This document shows, piece after piece, positions 8,828 through 16,768 of a stretch of DNA of 64,000 nt; the stretch's first letter is position 1; every line of letters starts with the position of its first letter. Position numbers and translations under genes: made by a program. Where the stretch lies: positions 129,001-193,000 of the forward strand of contig NZ_CP129016.1 of the NCBI RefSeq assembly GCF_020524085.2, in the 5' to 3' direction. The notes beneath the pieces are model-generated. The model was given only the letters and a program-made list of their open reading frames with translations. It did not search any database and was not told the DNA's origin. Source of the DNA: Halobacillus litoralis. Its GTDB lineage: Bacteria; Bacillota; Bacilli; Bacillales; Halobacillaceae.

Positions 8828-9836
8828 ATGTTATCAAACGCAGAAATCGGTATCGATCTTGGTACTGCAAATATACTGATTTATTCAAAATCAAAAGGAA
8901 TTTTACTTAATGAACCGTCTGTTGTCGCCTACAACACAGAAACGAAAAATGTAGTGGCTGTAGGAAAAGAAGCTAAAGAAATGGTCGGTAAGACACCGAG
9001 AAACATCATCCCTGTCCGCCCGTTAAGAGATGGTGTCATCGCTGATTACGATATGACCGCGCAAATGTTGAAGGAGCTTTTGAAAAAAAGTATCCAAAAA
9101 ATCCGGCATCTCTATGCGTAAACCAACCGTCGTAATTTGTACACCTTCCGGCTCAACTTCTGTTGAACGCCGTGCCATTCATAATGCAGTGAAAAGCTAC
9201 GGCGCAAAAAATGTGCACTTGATTGAAGAACCAATCGCAGCCGCAATCGGTGCTGACCTTCCAGTCGATGAACCCATTGCAAACGTAGTCGTAGATATCG
9301 GTGGTGGAACGAGTGAAGTAGCTATCATCTCCTTCGGTGGTGTTGTATCCTGCAAATCCATCCGTACAGGTGGAGACGTCATGGATGAGGAGATCATCCA
9401 GCACGTCCGAAAAGCGTACAACGTATTAATCGGAGAACGCACAGCCGAGCAAATCAAAATGGAAATCGGCTACGCCCTGATTGATCATCCGGAAGTAACG
9501 ATGGAAGTAAGAGGTCGTGACATGGTCACAGGTCTTCCAAAGACCATCGAACTAAAATCCACGGAAATTCAAGGAGCCCTGAAAGAGTCCCTTGAACAGC
9601 TGCTAGAAACGATTCGTGCAACCCTTGAAGATTGCCCACCGGAGCTAAGTGGTGACATCGTAGACCACGGTGTGATCCTTACCGGAGGCGGTTCATTGCT
9701 CAACGGTATGCAGGATTGGCTGTCCAAAGAAATATCCGTACCCGTTCACATGGCCCCAAGCCCGCTGGAATCCGTAGCCATCGGAACCGGCCGCAGCCTG
9801 AAAATGATTCAGAAACTGCAAAAAGCAAGTAAGTAA
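8828..9836 (+). pseudogene. mreBH: MreBH actin-like cytoskeletal protein, one frameshift
   Basis: MreB-family filament protein that positions cell-wall hydrolases and synthases along the lateral wall. The start ATG follows GGAGG. Signatures: [16 protein letters not shown] (phosphate 1), a [13 protein letters not shown] phosphate-2 motif and [11 protein letters not shown] (adenosine), ending in [11 protein letters not shown]. Sequence and corrected length (335 residues) fit MreBH better than MreB or Mbl. The frame breaks at an A7 run at 9083-9089: with six A the product reads [16 protein letters not shown] and continues without interruption. The required shift is +1, so this is not a standard -1 slippery site. 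It is more likely a one-base insertion or a sequence error than real loss. Confidence 0.88.
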
Positions 9837-9844
9837 GACTGAAG

Positions 9845-9959
9845 TGTGGAACCACCCCGGGAGACTCGACAAGCATAAGACAAGCGGTGCAGTGGAGCGA
9901 TCTTCCTCCACGGAAGCGATTGTCTTATGTCTCGAGAGTCTCCCGGGGTGGTGGAACCT
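9845..9959. repeat. 115-bp palindromic hairpin element (P family, copy 1)
   Basis: Long imperfect inverted repeat: outer arms CCACCCCGGGAGACTC / GAGTCTCCCGGGGTGG, inner arms CATAAGACAA / TTGTCTTATG, around a short loop. It directly follows mreBH. A second member with the same motif order but different paired bases is at 58077-58196. Not coding. Confidence 0.75.
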
Positions 9960-9971
9960 ATTCAATAAGAA

Positions 9972-10003
9972 GACAAAACCTCCGGGGTGCCCGGAGGTTT
10001 TGT
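9972..10003 (+). terminator. Intrinsic terminator downstream of mreBH
   Basis: ACAAAACCTCCGGG / CCCGGAGGTTTTGT hairpin. It lies after the palindrome; the stem itself ends in a T-rich strand. Confidence 0.75.
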
Positions 10004-10241
10004 TGTATCATTTCTCACTCTTCCCTCATTAAGAAAATAAACAAATTTAAATCTTTAAATCTCCTTCGAAAGAGAGGATATAGTAGGGAGCGTGTCGAAA
10101 TAACGCATAAAAGCAGAGATTGATATACACTTTTGAAAGAATGTTTCAAAACAACCCACGGAGTGGAAAAAGAGGGTATAGAGGTCTATTTCCTACTCTC
10201 ATACTTAAACTAGCAGATCAAACATTAAGGAGCAGATTCTA

Positions 10242-10547
10242 ATGAAACTATCTACGTTACTCAAGTGGTTGACAGGTGGGTGTGAAGCATTCATGGCTAT
10301 TCCTATAGCAGGAGGAGCATTCATTTTCAGCAATGCCTGGCTGCCGCTTTTGTTCATGTTTGTTTTCCACTTGATTACTCTAGTCGTTTCAGCTAAAGAC
10401 AAACGCCCCTACCTTGGAAGTGTTCTTGGTATGATTACAAGCGCCATAGGAGCGATTCCTTTTATCGGTTGGGTCATGCACACAGTGACTGCCATCGTTC
10501 TTTTGATAAATGCTGGACGGTCCACAAGTCTGGATAATAAATCCTGA
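10242..10547 (+). CDS. Small hydrophobic membrane protein, hypothetical
   Basis: 101 residues with three hydrophobic stretches (GGCEAFMAIPIAGGAFIFS, LPLLFMFVFHLITLVVSA, SVLGMITSAIGAIPFIGWVM). AAGGAG stands about nine bases before the ATG. No family recognised. The 230 bases upstream, back to the previous terminator, are A/T-rich and I see no convincing promoter there. The downstream DUF1428-like gene starts 28 bases after its stop. Confidence 0.6.
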   Translation: MKLSTLLKWLTGGCEAFMAIPIAGGAFIFSNAWLPLLFMFVFHLITLVVSAKDKRPYLGSVLGMITSAIGAIPFIGWVMHTVTAIVLLINAGRSTSLDNKS

Positions 10548-10575
10548 TCACTTATTTCACCAAGGGGGGATAGCG

Positions 10576-10947
10576 TTGTTTACAGTCATATGTCTTTTTC
10601 GAGTTAAACAAAAAGATTTGGATGAATTCATAGAATTGACCAGAAAATCCGGCAATCTCTTAAAATCCCATGGCGCTCTCGACCATAATATTTATTTTTC
10701 AAATAAGTTGACCGGCAGCCAAGGATCCATGGGACTCTTGAATGTGGTAGATGTTGAGGAAGATGAAGAACTCATGCTCGGTCAATCCATATTTAAAAGT
10801 GAAGAGCATTACCACGAAATCATGAAAACAGCAGGATTTGACGATATCATCCAGTATTTAGACGACCATATTAAAGATGTTGTAGAGTCGACCAGAATTA
10901 TTACTTCAAGTTTCACAACAGAACGTAGCAAGGAGTTAGAAGCATAA
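10576..10947 (+). CDS. DUF1428-like small protein
   Basis: 123 residues from a TTG start after AAGGGGGGAT; the longer frame overlaps the previous gene and lacks a site. The N-terminal half (VICLFRVKQKDLDEFIELTR, then SHGALDHNIYFS) resembles the ferredoxin-like dimeric fold of DUF1428/YbaA. No catalytic residue can be assigned. It lies directly upstream of the ketopantoate-reductase-like gene and is probably co-transcribed. Confidence 0.6.
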   Translation: MFTVICLFRVKQKDLDEFIELTRKSGNLLKSHGALDHNIYFSNKLTGSQGSMGLLNVVDVEEDEELMLGQSIFKSEEHYHEIMKTAGFDDIIQYLDDHIKDVVESTRIITSSFTTERSKELEA

Positions 10948-10969
10948 TTTCTTCGGAGGTGTTGGAAAT

Positions 10970-11890
10970 ATGAAAATCGTAGTTTTAGGCGCAGGAGCTT
11001 TAGGAGCCTATTTTGGAGCACGCTGGCAGGAGGCTGGACACGAGGTCATTAACCTTGTCCGCGAAGGAAGAGCTGAACAGATTGAAAGGAATGGTTTAAA
11101 GCTACATAGCGAAATGGGAGATTATGAAGTTTCAGATCCGGTGATTGCTAGGAGTCCAGAGGAGATTGAAAATCCTGACCTGGTTTTTCTTGCCGTCAAG
11201 GGCTACCACCTTCATGGCACATTGGAGTGGCTTAAAGCATTGGTAAATAAAGGGGCAAAAGTTTATCCCGTTTTAAATGGCATGGAACACATCAGTATTC
11301 TCCAAAAAGAATTGGGAGAGGAAGCTGTCATCGGTGGACTTTCTTACATCATTGCAACCCTTGATGAAGCTGGTCATGTTGTCCATACAAGCCCATTCCA
11401 TGACCTCGTATTCGGACCGCTTCATACATCTCAGCAGGCCATCTGTGAAGAACTTGCCCTCGCTTGTAACCAGGCGAATTTGAATGGTACGTTAAGTACG
11501 AACATTTTAGAGGACATGTGGAAAAAATACATGTTCATTACCGCATTTTCCGGGATTACAACAGCTGTTAATCAACCCATCGGCGTTGTACGAAGTTACC
11601 CTCAATCGTTCCGAATCGCAGAACGAATTCTCACCGAAATGAAGGAACTTGCAAACGCTCACCACATTGACCTGACAGATGAACAAGTGCAGCAGGCATT
11701 TGAACGCTTACGCGGATTCGATCATGAAATGACATCATCCATGCATCAAGACCGACGAAAAGGACTGCCTTTGGAAGTTGAACACCTTCATGGCGGAGCT
11801 TTACGGCTGGGCAGCGAAGTCGGATTGAGTATGCCTTATATAGAAACCATCCATGCAATGATCAAACCTTACGAAGAATATCAACAATGA
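10970..11890 (+). CDS. 2-dehydropantoate 2-reductase family protein (PanE/ApbA-like)
   Basis: 306 residues. N-terminal Rossmann motif GAGALGAYFGARW at residues 7-19 (NADPH), a conserved VKGYHL lysine near residue 71 (the usual KAYDT position), and a C-terminal helical domain with TSSMHQDRRKG near residue 250. The family reduces ketopantoate to pantoate for CoA synthesis, but distant paralogues act on other 2-keto acids. Start ATG follows GGAGG. Whether this is the pantothenate gene is undecided, because no panBCD neighbours are present. Confidence 0.85.
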   Translation: MKIVVLGAGALGAYFGARWQEAGHEVINLVREGRAEQIERNGLKLHSEMGDYEVSDPVIARSPEEIENPDLVFLAVKGYHLHGTLEWLKALVNKGAKVYPVLNGMEHISILQKELGEEAVIGGLSYIIATLDEAGHVVHTSPFHDLVFGPLHTSQQAICEELALACNQANLNGTLSTNILEDMWKKYMFITAFSGITTAVNQPIGVVRSYPQSFRIAERILTEMKELANAHHIDLTDEQVQQAFERLRGFDHEMTSSMHQDRRKGLPLEVEHLHGGALRLGSEVGLSMPYIETIHAMIKPYEEYQQ

Positions 11891-11892
11891 CA

Positions 11893-11927
11893 AAAAAGGT
11901 GCCCTGAACTCAGGGCACCTTTTTTCT
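11893..11927 (+). terminator. Terminator, convergent PanE-like gene and cwlK
   Basis: AAAAGGTGCCCTGA / TCAGGGCACCTTTT hairpin with A-run before and T-run after, so it can serve both strands. Confidence 0.85.
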
Positions 11928-11929
11928 AT

Positions 11930-12511
11930 TTATTCTTCATCTGCGTACTCGTCTACTTTCGGTCGTTTCCCTCTTTTTAATTCCCTGATCGATAATCCGA
12001 AATCCATTTGCAAATGAGGATAATCTTTGAATTTCCCCCAGTCGCCTCCCCATTCAAACCCAAGACCTTTAGCTGCTTCTGCAATTTCCACCCAATCCGA
12101 TTTTCCGTTTCCATTTCCATCGTATTCTGTATCCCAAATGATGCGGCCATCTTCGTGCTCAAGCGCAAAATCGATAGCAAGACCATAATTATGATAGGAC
12201 TCCCCACCCCTCGCATGAGTGACGATTTGCCCACTTGAAGAACGACCTTGTTCATATAGTTTATCCTGTTTCTCAACGGACCGATGACCTTCCGTAATCA
12301 TGATGTTAATCCCTGCTCTCTTTATCTTTTCGACCAATTGATCTTTGCGCTTTTCTACTGTCGGATGAAGGTTGGTGGGTAACGGGACATCTTTCTTATA
12401 AAATACACCTTGAGGAAGTTCCTTTTCTACTTGTGGGACCAACAAGAAAACCAGCAGAGCAAACACGCCAGCGAAAAAGAAAAAGTTCATCAGGTTCTTT
12501 AGAATGCGCAC
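11930..12511 (-). CDS. cwlK: L-alanoyl-D-glutamate / D,D-peptidase CwlK (M15 family)
   Basis: About 193 residues, membrane-anchored (FFFFAGVFALLVFLLVP near the N-terminus) with an extracellular M15 zinc peptidase domain. Motifs agree with B. subtilis CwlK: ITEGHRS near 85, THARGGESYHNYGLAIDFAL (HxxGxAxD zinc site), DGNGNGKSDW, FEWGGDW and YPHLQM (third zinc His). It cleaves peptidoglycan cross-links or stem peptides. I suggest the GTG nine bases after GGAAGG; the longer ATG start at 12532 adds seven residues and cannot be excluded. Confidence 0.85.
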   Translation of the reverse strand: MRILKNLMNFFFFAGVFALLVFLLVPQVEKELPQGVFYKKDVPLPTNLHPTVEKRKDQLVEKIKRAGINIMITEGHRSVEKQDKLYEQGRSSSGQIVTHARGGESYHNYGLAIDFALEHEDGRIIWDTEYDGNGNGKSDWVEIAEAAKGLGFEWGGDWGKFKDYPHLQMDFGLSIRELKRGKRPKVDEYADEE

Positions 12512-12744
12512 TTCTGCTTCCCTTCCATTCATTTATTGATTAATTTGAGAATACCACACGAAGCTGATTAGAGAAATAAATAACTTCCCTTTCATAGTTT
12601 CCTATAGTATATTGGCCCATCAAATGCGGCTGGGCAGGCACACAAATCACAGAAGCTGGGGCTAAGTACATCCGCCAAAGTTAATGTACACCAATTAAGA
12701 GAATGATATAATGATGTCGAATCGACAAAACCAGGGAGAGAGAA

Positions 12745-13386
12745 ATGACGATGGGACTACAAAACAGAAAATCTAGTAAAACGCTCTACGAATTATTCAT
12801 GGTCGGTCTTGCAGCCCTATCCGTCGCCACTATTTGGCAGCAAACAGGCTACAATAGCGTAATCGTTTGGACAACATGGTCCATCTTCTTCCTTGACTTC
12901 CTTTACCGTTTATATAAAGCCGACAGCAAATGGGGGTTCATAAAAAAACACCCTTTCATTGTCATCGCTGCCATCCCCCTTGATGCGATTTTCCAGTTTG
13001 CGAGATTTGCAAGAATTCTTCACCTTTTGAGGTTGAAGTCCATCACAAAGTATTACACGATGCCCTTCATACGTTTTCTTAAAAGGCAGCACCTTTCAAC
13101 GGTGACTGGAGCTACCTTCATTCTTGTTTTCCTTTTGATCATTCCCTTAAATTTGATTGAAAATGAATTAGACAGCTATGGAGATGCGTGGGTAAGTGCC
13201 ATCCTATCCCTTACCTTCTTCGGACGATCTGGATTTGAACCAGAAACGATGGCGGGGCATATCATCATCGTGATCTTCACCATCTTAGGTGTCATCATTC
13301 ACGGGCTGGTGATCAGCACGACGTTTGACTACTTGATGCAAACCCCGCTGTTGCAATCTATTAAAAATAAATTCACCGATAAATAA
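12745..13386 (+). CDS. Voltage-gated-channel-like six-TM protein with degenerate pore
   Basis: 213 residues with the VIC plan: four N-terminal hydrophobic segments, an S4-like arginine ladder RFARFARILHLLRLK near 87-101, an S5 segment (ATFILVFLLIIPLNLI), a pore loop and an S6 segment. Where K+ channels carry T-x-G-Y-G-D, this protein reads SLTFFGRSGFEPE: a Thr, a Gly and the distal Pro are kept but the selectivity filter is not. It may be a non-K+ channel or a voltage-sensor relic. TATAAT lies near 12706. Only the topology is secure, not the ion. Confidence 0.75.
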   Translation: MTMGLQNRKSSKTLYELFMVGLAALSVATIWQQTGYNSVIVWTTWSIFFLDFLYRLYKADSKWGFIKKHPFIVIAAIPLDAIFQFARFARILHLLRLKSITKYYTMPFIRFLKRQHLSTVTGATFILVFLLIIPLNLIENELDSYGDAWVSAILSLTFFGRSGFEPETMAGHIIIVIFTILGVIIHGLVISTTFDYLMQTPLLQSIKNKFTDK

Positions 13387-13413
13387 AGCCGCCATGGATG
13401 GACGGCTTTTTTT
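13386..13413 (+). terminator. Intrinsic terminator
   Basis: AAGCCGCC / GGACGGCTT hairpin followed by T7, directly after the channel-like gene. Confidence 0.8.
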
Positions 13414-13436
13414 CATACCTCTATAGCCGGATCAAC

Positions 13437-13462
13437 GTTTAACTCCCTATGCAAAAAGGAAT
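13437..13462 (+). promoter_or_regulatory. Candidate sigma-B promoter
   Basis: GTTTAA, 14-base spacer, AGGAAT (consensus GTTTAA - N13-15 - GGGWAW). It lies 37 bases before the TTG start of a small hydrophilic protein. Confidence 0.5.
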
Positions 13463-13498
13463 CATAACCGGGACACCCATTTTCTGGAGGTGAAAGAG

Positions 13499-13690
13499 TT
13501 GGCTGATCAAAAACGAAATAAAGTATCTGAAAACGACCAAAGCTTCCAAGAAAAACTAAAAAAAGAACGCTTGATTGACGGTATTCCTGATGAAGAAGTA
13601 AAAAAAGAAGAACGTGAACAGGATAAAGGAAGAAAATCCAAGCAGGACTCGGTTACGGAAGATGACTACGATGAGGATCTTCGTCCTTAA
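13499..13690 (+). CDS. Small highly charged protein, hypothetical
   Basis: 63 residues from a TTG eight bases after GGAGG; an in-frame GTG overlaps that site. Almost entirely Lys, Glu, Asp, Gln and Arg with no hydrophobic segment, ending in an acidic DDYDEDLRP tail. It is probably intrinsically disordered. A sigma-B-like promoter immediately upstream suggests a general stress protein. No known family recognised. Confidence 0.65.
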   Translation: MADQKRNKVSENDQSFQEKLKKERLIDGIPDEEVKKEEREQDKGRKSKQDSVTEDDYDEDLRP

Positions 13691-13708
13691 AAGCAGAAAT
13701 GAGGTGAA

Positions 13709-14707
13709 ATGTTGACAAAATTCAAGGCGTATAAAGTCGACCGAACTGATGAAGGTTTACAGGGTTCAGTGCAAGAGCTATCTTTCTCGGACCTCCCTTC
13801 CAGTGATGTTTTAATTAAAGTTCATTATTCCAGCATCAACTATAAAGACGGAATGGTTACCCAGCCGGATAACCCCCTCGTCAAAAATTACCCAATCATA
13901 CCGGGGATTGATTTGGCCGGAGAAGTGGTTCGTTCCTCTGACGAACAATTTAAAGAGGGCGATTCTGTGATCGCTACCAGTTATGAAATTGGCGTCAACC
14001 ATCATGGTGGATTTAGTGAATATGCAAGCATCCCTTCCGAATGGGTCGTCCCTCTTCCCGAAGGATTGTCGACAGAAGAAGCAATGATTTACGGTACGGC
14101 TGGCTTCACCGCCGCTCTTTCCATTCATCGCTTAGAAGAAAACGGTCTGACTACCGAAGATGGCCCTGTCCTTGTGACCGGGGCTTCCGGCGGCGTCGGG
14201 AGCATAGCGGTGTCTATGCTTGCTAAAAGAGGCTATAGCGTTGAAGCAAGCACAGGGAGTCCTGAACATGAAGAATACTTAAAAGACTTGGGCGCTTCTA
14301 AAATTATTTCCCGTGAAGAGGTTTATGACGGAAAGCTTCGCGCCATAGCAAGCGGTCGTTGGGCTGGAGCCGTCGATCCTGTCGGAGGTGAACAGCTCGC
14401 CTCTCTACTTAGTCAATTGAAATATGGAGGCGCCGCAGCCGTAAGTGGGCTGACAGGGGGTACAAAAGTGCCCACACAGGTTTACCCTTTCATTTTACGG
14501 GGTATATCCCTTATTGGAGTTGATTCCGTCAATTGCCCAATGAATGTAAGGAAAAAAGTGTGGCATCGAATGGCTAATGATTTAAAAATTAAAGAAGTGT
14601 TCGACCGAATCAAATCTGTTCACACTCTCAAAGAAGCCCCCGAAACACTCAAAGATATTCTACAAGGAAAAACACGCGGTCGATCGATCGTCAAACTTAT
14701 GAATTGA
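13709..14707 (+). CDS. yhfP: Quinone oxidoreductase / acrylyl-CoA reductase (YhfP/YhdH type)
   Basis: 332-residue medium-chain dehydrogenase/reductase without zinc ligands. Conserved YhdH/YhfP features: SSINYKDGM near 45, PGIDLAGEV near 68, GFSEYA near 105, nucleotide-binding GASGGVGSIAV near 155 and a C-terminal GKTRGRSIVKL. It uses NADPH on quinones or acrylyl-CoA; the natural substrate in Bacillus is unsettled. The ATG and the next codon TTG are both possible starts after GAGGTGA. It follows the small charged protein by 18 bases and may share its promoter. Confidence 0.9.
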   Translation: MLTKFKAYKVDRTDEGLQGSVQELSFSDLPSSDVLIKVHYSSINYKDGMVTQPDNPLVKNYPIIPGIDLAGEVVRSSDEQFKEGDSVIATSYEIGVNHHGGFSEYASIPSEWVVPLPEGLSTEEAMIYGTAGFTAALSIHRLEENGLTTEDGPVLVTGASGGVGSIAVSMLAKRGYSVEASTGSPEHEEYLKDLGASKIISREEVYDGKLRAIASGRWAGAVDPVGGEQLASLLSQLKYGGAAAVSGLTGGTKVPTQVYPFILRGISLIGVDSVNCPMNVRKKVWHRMANDLKIKEVFDRIKSVHTLKEAPETLKDILQGKTRGRSIVKLMN

Positions 14708-14732
14708 TGGTAGTTTCCCAAAACGTACACTA

Positions 14733-14761
14733 TTGACATTTATGAATACAGAGTTTATAAT
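14733..14761 (+). promoter_or_regulatory. Strong sigma-A promoter of candidate ncRNA
   Basis: Consensus TTGACA at 14733-14738, 17-base spacer, consensus TATAAT at 14756-14761. No start codon with a ribosome-binding site follows before a terminator. Confidence 0.8.
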
Positions 14762-14767
14762 GTTTTG

Positions 14768-15057
14768 ATAGTGCCTTCTAGAGAAGGTAACTCGGAAAAG
14801 AAAAGAGTGATTTGTATGAGACTGGCATTCTGCTACGTTTTGATACAACTTAATCACACTGGATCAGCTTCGGAGCTGTAAGGATGCAATAGAGGTAGGG
14901 ATTGCGTCGTTTAAGTTGCCAAAAACTACCATGTAGAATTTTGAACCGCGGCACTAACATGGACAAAGTTCCACAAGCCTTGCGATAAAAGCAAGTGGAA
15001 AACTTGATATTTTCCGAAAGTATACAAAGCGAGAAGGGCGGCCGCCCTTCTCGCTTT
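14768..15057 (+). ncRNA. Candidate structured non-coding RNA, about 290 nt
   Basis: Begins about seven bases after a perfect -10 and ends at a strong intrinsic terminator (AGCGAGAAGGG / CCCTTCTCGCTTTT at 15028-15057). Long-range pairings can be traced: AGTGCC (14770) with GGCACT (14950), ATTCT with AGAAT, GTTTT with AAAAC, CAACTTAA with TTAAGTTG, and an AGCTTCGGAGCT tetraloop hairpin at the tip. Together these form an elongated 187-nt rod, followed by a separate CCAC..CTTGC/GCAAG..GTGG hairpin. It does not match my memory of RNase P, tmRNA, SRP RNA or a known riboswitch. The rod length is in the range of 6S RNA, which I cannot confirm. It could alternatively be the leader of the next gene. 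Confidence 0.6.
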
Positions 15058-15131
15058 TCCAATTTACATAGGTTTAAAGAGAGGCTTTCATGGTAATATA
15101 AGCCTTAGACGCATAAAAGGAGGCTTATGAA

Positions 15132-15530
15132 ATGTCCCGGTACTTAGACCGTATCGAACCCGAAGATGTCCGCTTTCTTATGGACTTATCAGAATTCAAA
15201 ACCATCGTACTCGATATGCTCGGCGATGCTCGTGATTTGGTGAACATACAGATTAACTACGACCTTCTTGATGAGCCTGAAGGAGAGACACTTGTCCGGC
15301 CCATGGTGCTTCTCAATGAAATCAGTAATTTCACAGAAGAAGACCGTCATGCATTGTTGCAAACCGGGTTTTCCATTGATGGCGAGCCTTTTGATAACGG
15401 AGACTATGCCATGGAACAAATCTTCGGTGCAGAATATACCATCCTTGCAGTTACAGAAGATGAAGACGGTGCGTTTTTTACAATTGAAATACCCTATAGA
15501 AACTTTGAAAAACAAAAGAGTCATATATAA
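15132..15530 (+). CDS. Hypothetical acidic cytosolic protein
   Basis: 132 residues, strongly acidic (many Asp and Glu, few Lys), as expected for a halophile cytosolic protein. AAAGGAGG stands nine bases before the ATG. No recognised family, signal or membrane segment. It lies 75 bases after the terminator of the candidate ncRNA, which would be its leader if that RNA is a riboswitch. A terminator follows. Confidence 0.65.
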   Translation: MSRYLDRIEPEDVRFLMDLSEFKTIVLDMLGDARDLVNIQINYDLLDEPEGETLVRPMVLLNEISNFTEEDRHALLQTGFSIDGEPFDNGDYAMEQIFGAEYTILAVTEDEDGAFFTIEIPYRNFEKQKSHI

Positions 15531-15558
15531 TCTTAGTTTCTTAGATGTCTATATAATT

Positions 15559-15591
15559 AAAGAGCCCATGTTTTTGCATGGGCTCTTTGTC
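15559..15591 (+). terminator. Intrinsic terminator
   Basis: AAAGAGCCCATG / CATGGGCTCTTT hairpin between convergent genes; T-run short. Confidence 0.75.
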
Positions 15592-15609
15592 ATTGCAAGG
15601 AAGCTATTC

Positions 15610-15804
15610 TTAGGAATGTATGTTTTTCACTCGACCGACTTGACCGTCTTCCAGGCGTACTTTTATTCCATGAGGGTGGTTCGGGGACTTGGTGAGGATA
15701 TCTTTCACTTTCCCACTGGTCAGTGCCCCTGTTCGTTGGTCTTTCTTCAGGACGATTTCTACTTCTGCCCCTATTTTAATGTCACTTCTTTTTTGTCCAT
15801 TCAT
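15610..15804 (-). CDS. ywbE: YwbE family protein (DUF2196)
   Basis: 64 residues, nearly the textbook YwbE sequence: MNGQKRSDI start, VEIVLKKDQRTGALTSG, SPNHPHGIKVRLEDGQVGRV. This is a small beta-barrel of unknown function, common in Bacillaceae. A GGAGG-type site precedes the ATG. It is a single-gene unit. Confidence 0.92.
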   Translation of the reverse strand: MNGQKRSDIKIGAEVEIVLKKDQRTGALTSGKVKDILTKSPNHPHGIKVRLEDGQVGRVKNIHS

Positions 15805-15884
15805 TTTGGAACCTCCACATTCAGTCTCCTCCGTATTCTATCACAATTCCCTCCCCGTCACTTATTCAACTAAAGCTCCCTTTT

Positions 15885-16404
15885 CTTGAAGACTCAGTTT
15901 CGAGTATTTTGTTGAGCGGATGGGGGCTGCGAGGAATAGCTCGCTTTCCGCGGGAGCGCGGTGAGCCTCCTCGGACTGCGTCCTGTGGGGTCTCACCAAG
16001 CACTTTTTTCCCGCAGGAGTCTCGCCATTCCCCTTCGCCATATAAGTATCTCGAAACCACTTCTGGAATAAGCTGCTTTTGCACGTTGTCATTCGAACGG
16101 AATGAACTTCTAAGGACGCCATCCAGCATGCTGAAAGCTTGTGATAGAGCGCTTTATACTAATCACATCAGGATAGTGGGAGACCTTTCAACTTGGTGCA
16201 GGGGTTCGTTTCTCTCTTACATCGAAAGGGGTGGTTGGGAAGCTGCGAGACTCCCGCGGGAATGGATTGGCTGGCGAGACCCCGCAGTGCGTAGCACGAG
16301 GAGGCTTGCCGTCATCCCCGCAGGAAAGCGAGTAGCTTCCCGACCACCCCTAACGCCCAACAAGGCAACGAACCCCGGACACATCTCGAAACTGAGTCTT
16401 CAAG
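15885..16404. repeat. Large palindromic repeat, R family copy 1 (MITE-like)
   Basis: About 520 bp with terminal inverted repeats (CTTGAAGACTCAGTTTCGAG at 15885-15904; its complement at 16385-16404). Two GC-rich arms lie inside (about 15915-16035 and 16225-16355), themselves inverted copies of each other. Between them is a central segment shared with the other copies (AGAGCGCTTTAT, GGGGTTCGTTTCTC). No transposase. The open frames across it on both strands are by-products of the arms. Copies 2 to 4 are at 21279, 45208 and 57928. Confidence 0.8.
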
Positions 16405-16454
16405 AAACCTGCCATTTAGTTCAATAATACCTCCCCGTTATTAAATCAAACATA

Positions 16455-16487
16455 AAAAAAAGCACTCGCAGGGAGTGCTTTTTTATG
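16455..16487 (-). terminator. Terminator of DUF2188 gene
   Basis: AAAAAGCACTC / GAGTGCTTTTTT hairpin with A- and T-runs on either side; the leftward DUF2188 gene ends six bases before it. Confidence 0.8.
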
Positions 16488-16492
16488 TTTGA

Positions 16493-16705
16493 TTAGCTGC
16501 TATAGTTGTATTGATTTTGAATTTTACCTTCTTTGGTATGGATCACCGCTGAAGTTCCTTTGTTTTGTGCGATTTCTTTTGCACGATCAATTGCATCCTG
16601 TTTGTTTTCGTACACCTTCGTCGGTTGTTCTGCACCTTCTGCTTTTACAGCCCAACCTTCTTCATGAGAAACTACATGTTCTGCTTGATTTCTACTGTCA
16701 GCCAC
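16493..16705 (-). CDS. DUF2188 stress protein, single domain
   Basis: 70 residues, essentially one DUF2188 domain: HVVSHEEGWAVKAEGAEQPT, then QDAIDRAKEIAQNKGTSAVI and HTKEGKIQNQY. GTG start after AAGGAGG. The domain is repeated in the neighbouring YdaT-like protein, suggesting duplication. The gene has its own sigma-B-like promoter. The biochemical role of DUF2188 is unknown. Confidence 0.85.
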   Translation of the reverse strand: MADSRNQAEHVVSHEEGWAVKAEGAEQPTKVYENKQDAIDRAKEIAQNKGTSAVIHTKEGKIQNQYNYSS

Positions 16706-16742
16706 TTTGAATTCCTCCTTGAATAATTATTATATAAGCTAT

Positions 16743-16768
16743 ATATCCTGTTACGAAAAGTCTTAAAC
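16743..16768 (-). promoter_or_regulatory. Candidate sigma-B promoter of DUF2188 gene
   Basis: On the minus strand GTTTAA, 14-base spacer, GGATAT, 38 bases upstream of the GTG start. It lies at the 3' end of the preceding ydaT-like gene. Confidence 0.6.

Noticed and set aside
9083..9089. A7 run in mreBH as a programmed -1 frameshift site
   Set aside because: The shift needed is +1, the in-frame heptamer is A AAA AGT, and no stimulatory structure is evident. The same lesion type recurs in four G6 runs.
14850..15062. 70-residue frame on the minus strand
   Set aside because: Antisense to the candidate ncRNA, covers its terminator, Cys/Arg-rich and lacks a ribosome-binding site.
15862..16427. 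Overlapping open frames on both strands (86-172 residues)
   Set aside because: They lie inside R repeat copy 1. The mirrored GC-rich arms create frames on both strands; no ribosome-binding site or protein family is seen. The same holds for frames at 21655-22023, 45136-45767 and 57916-58345.
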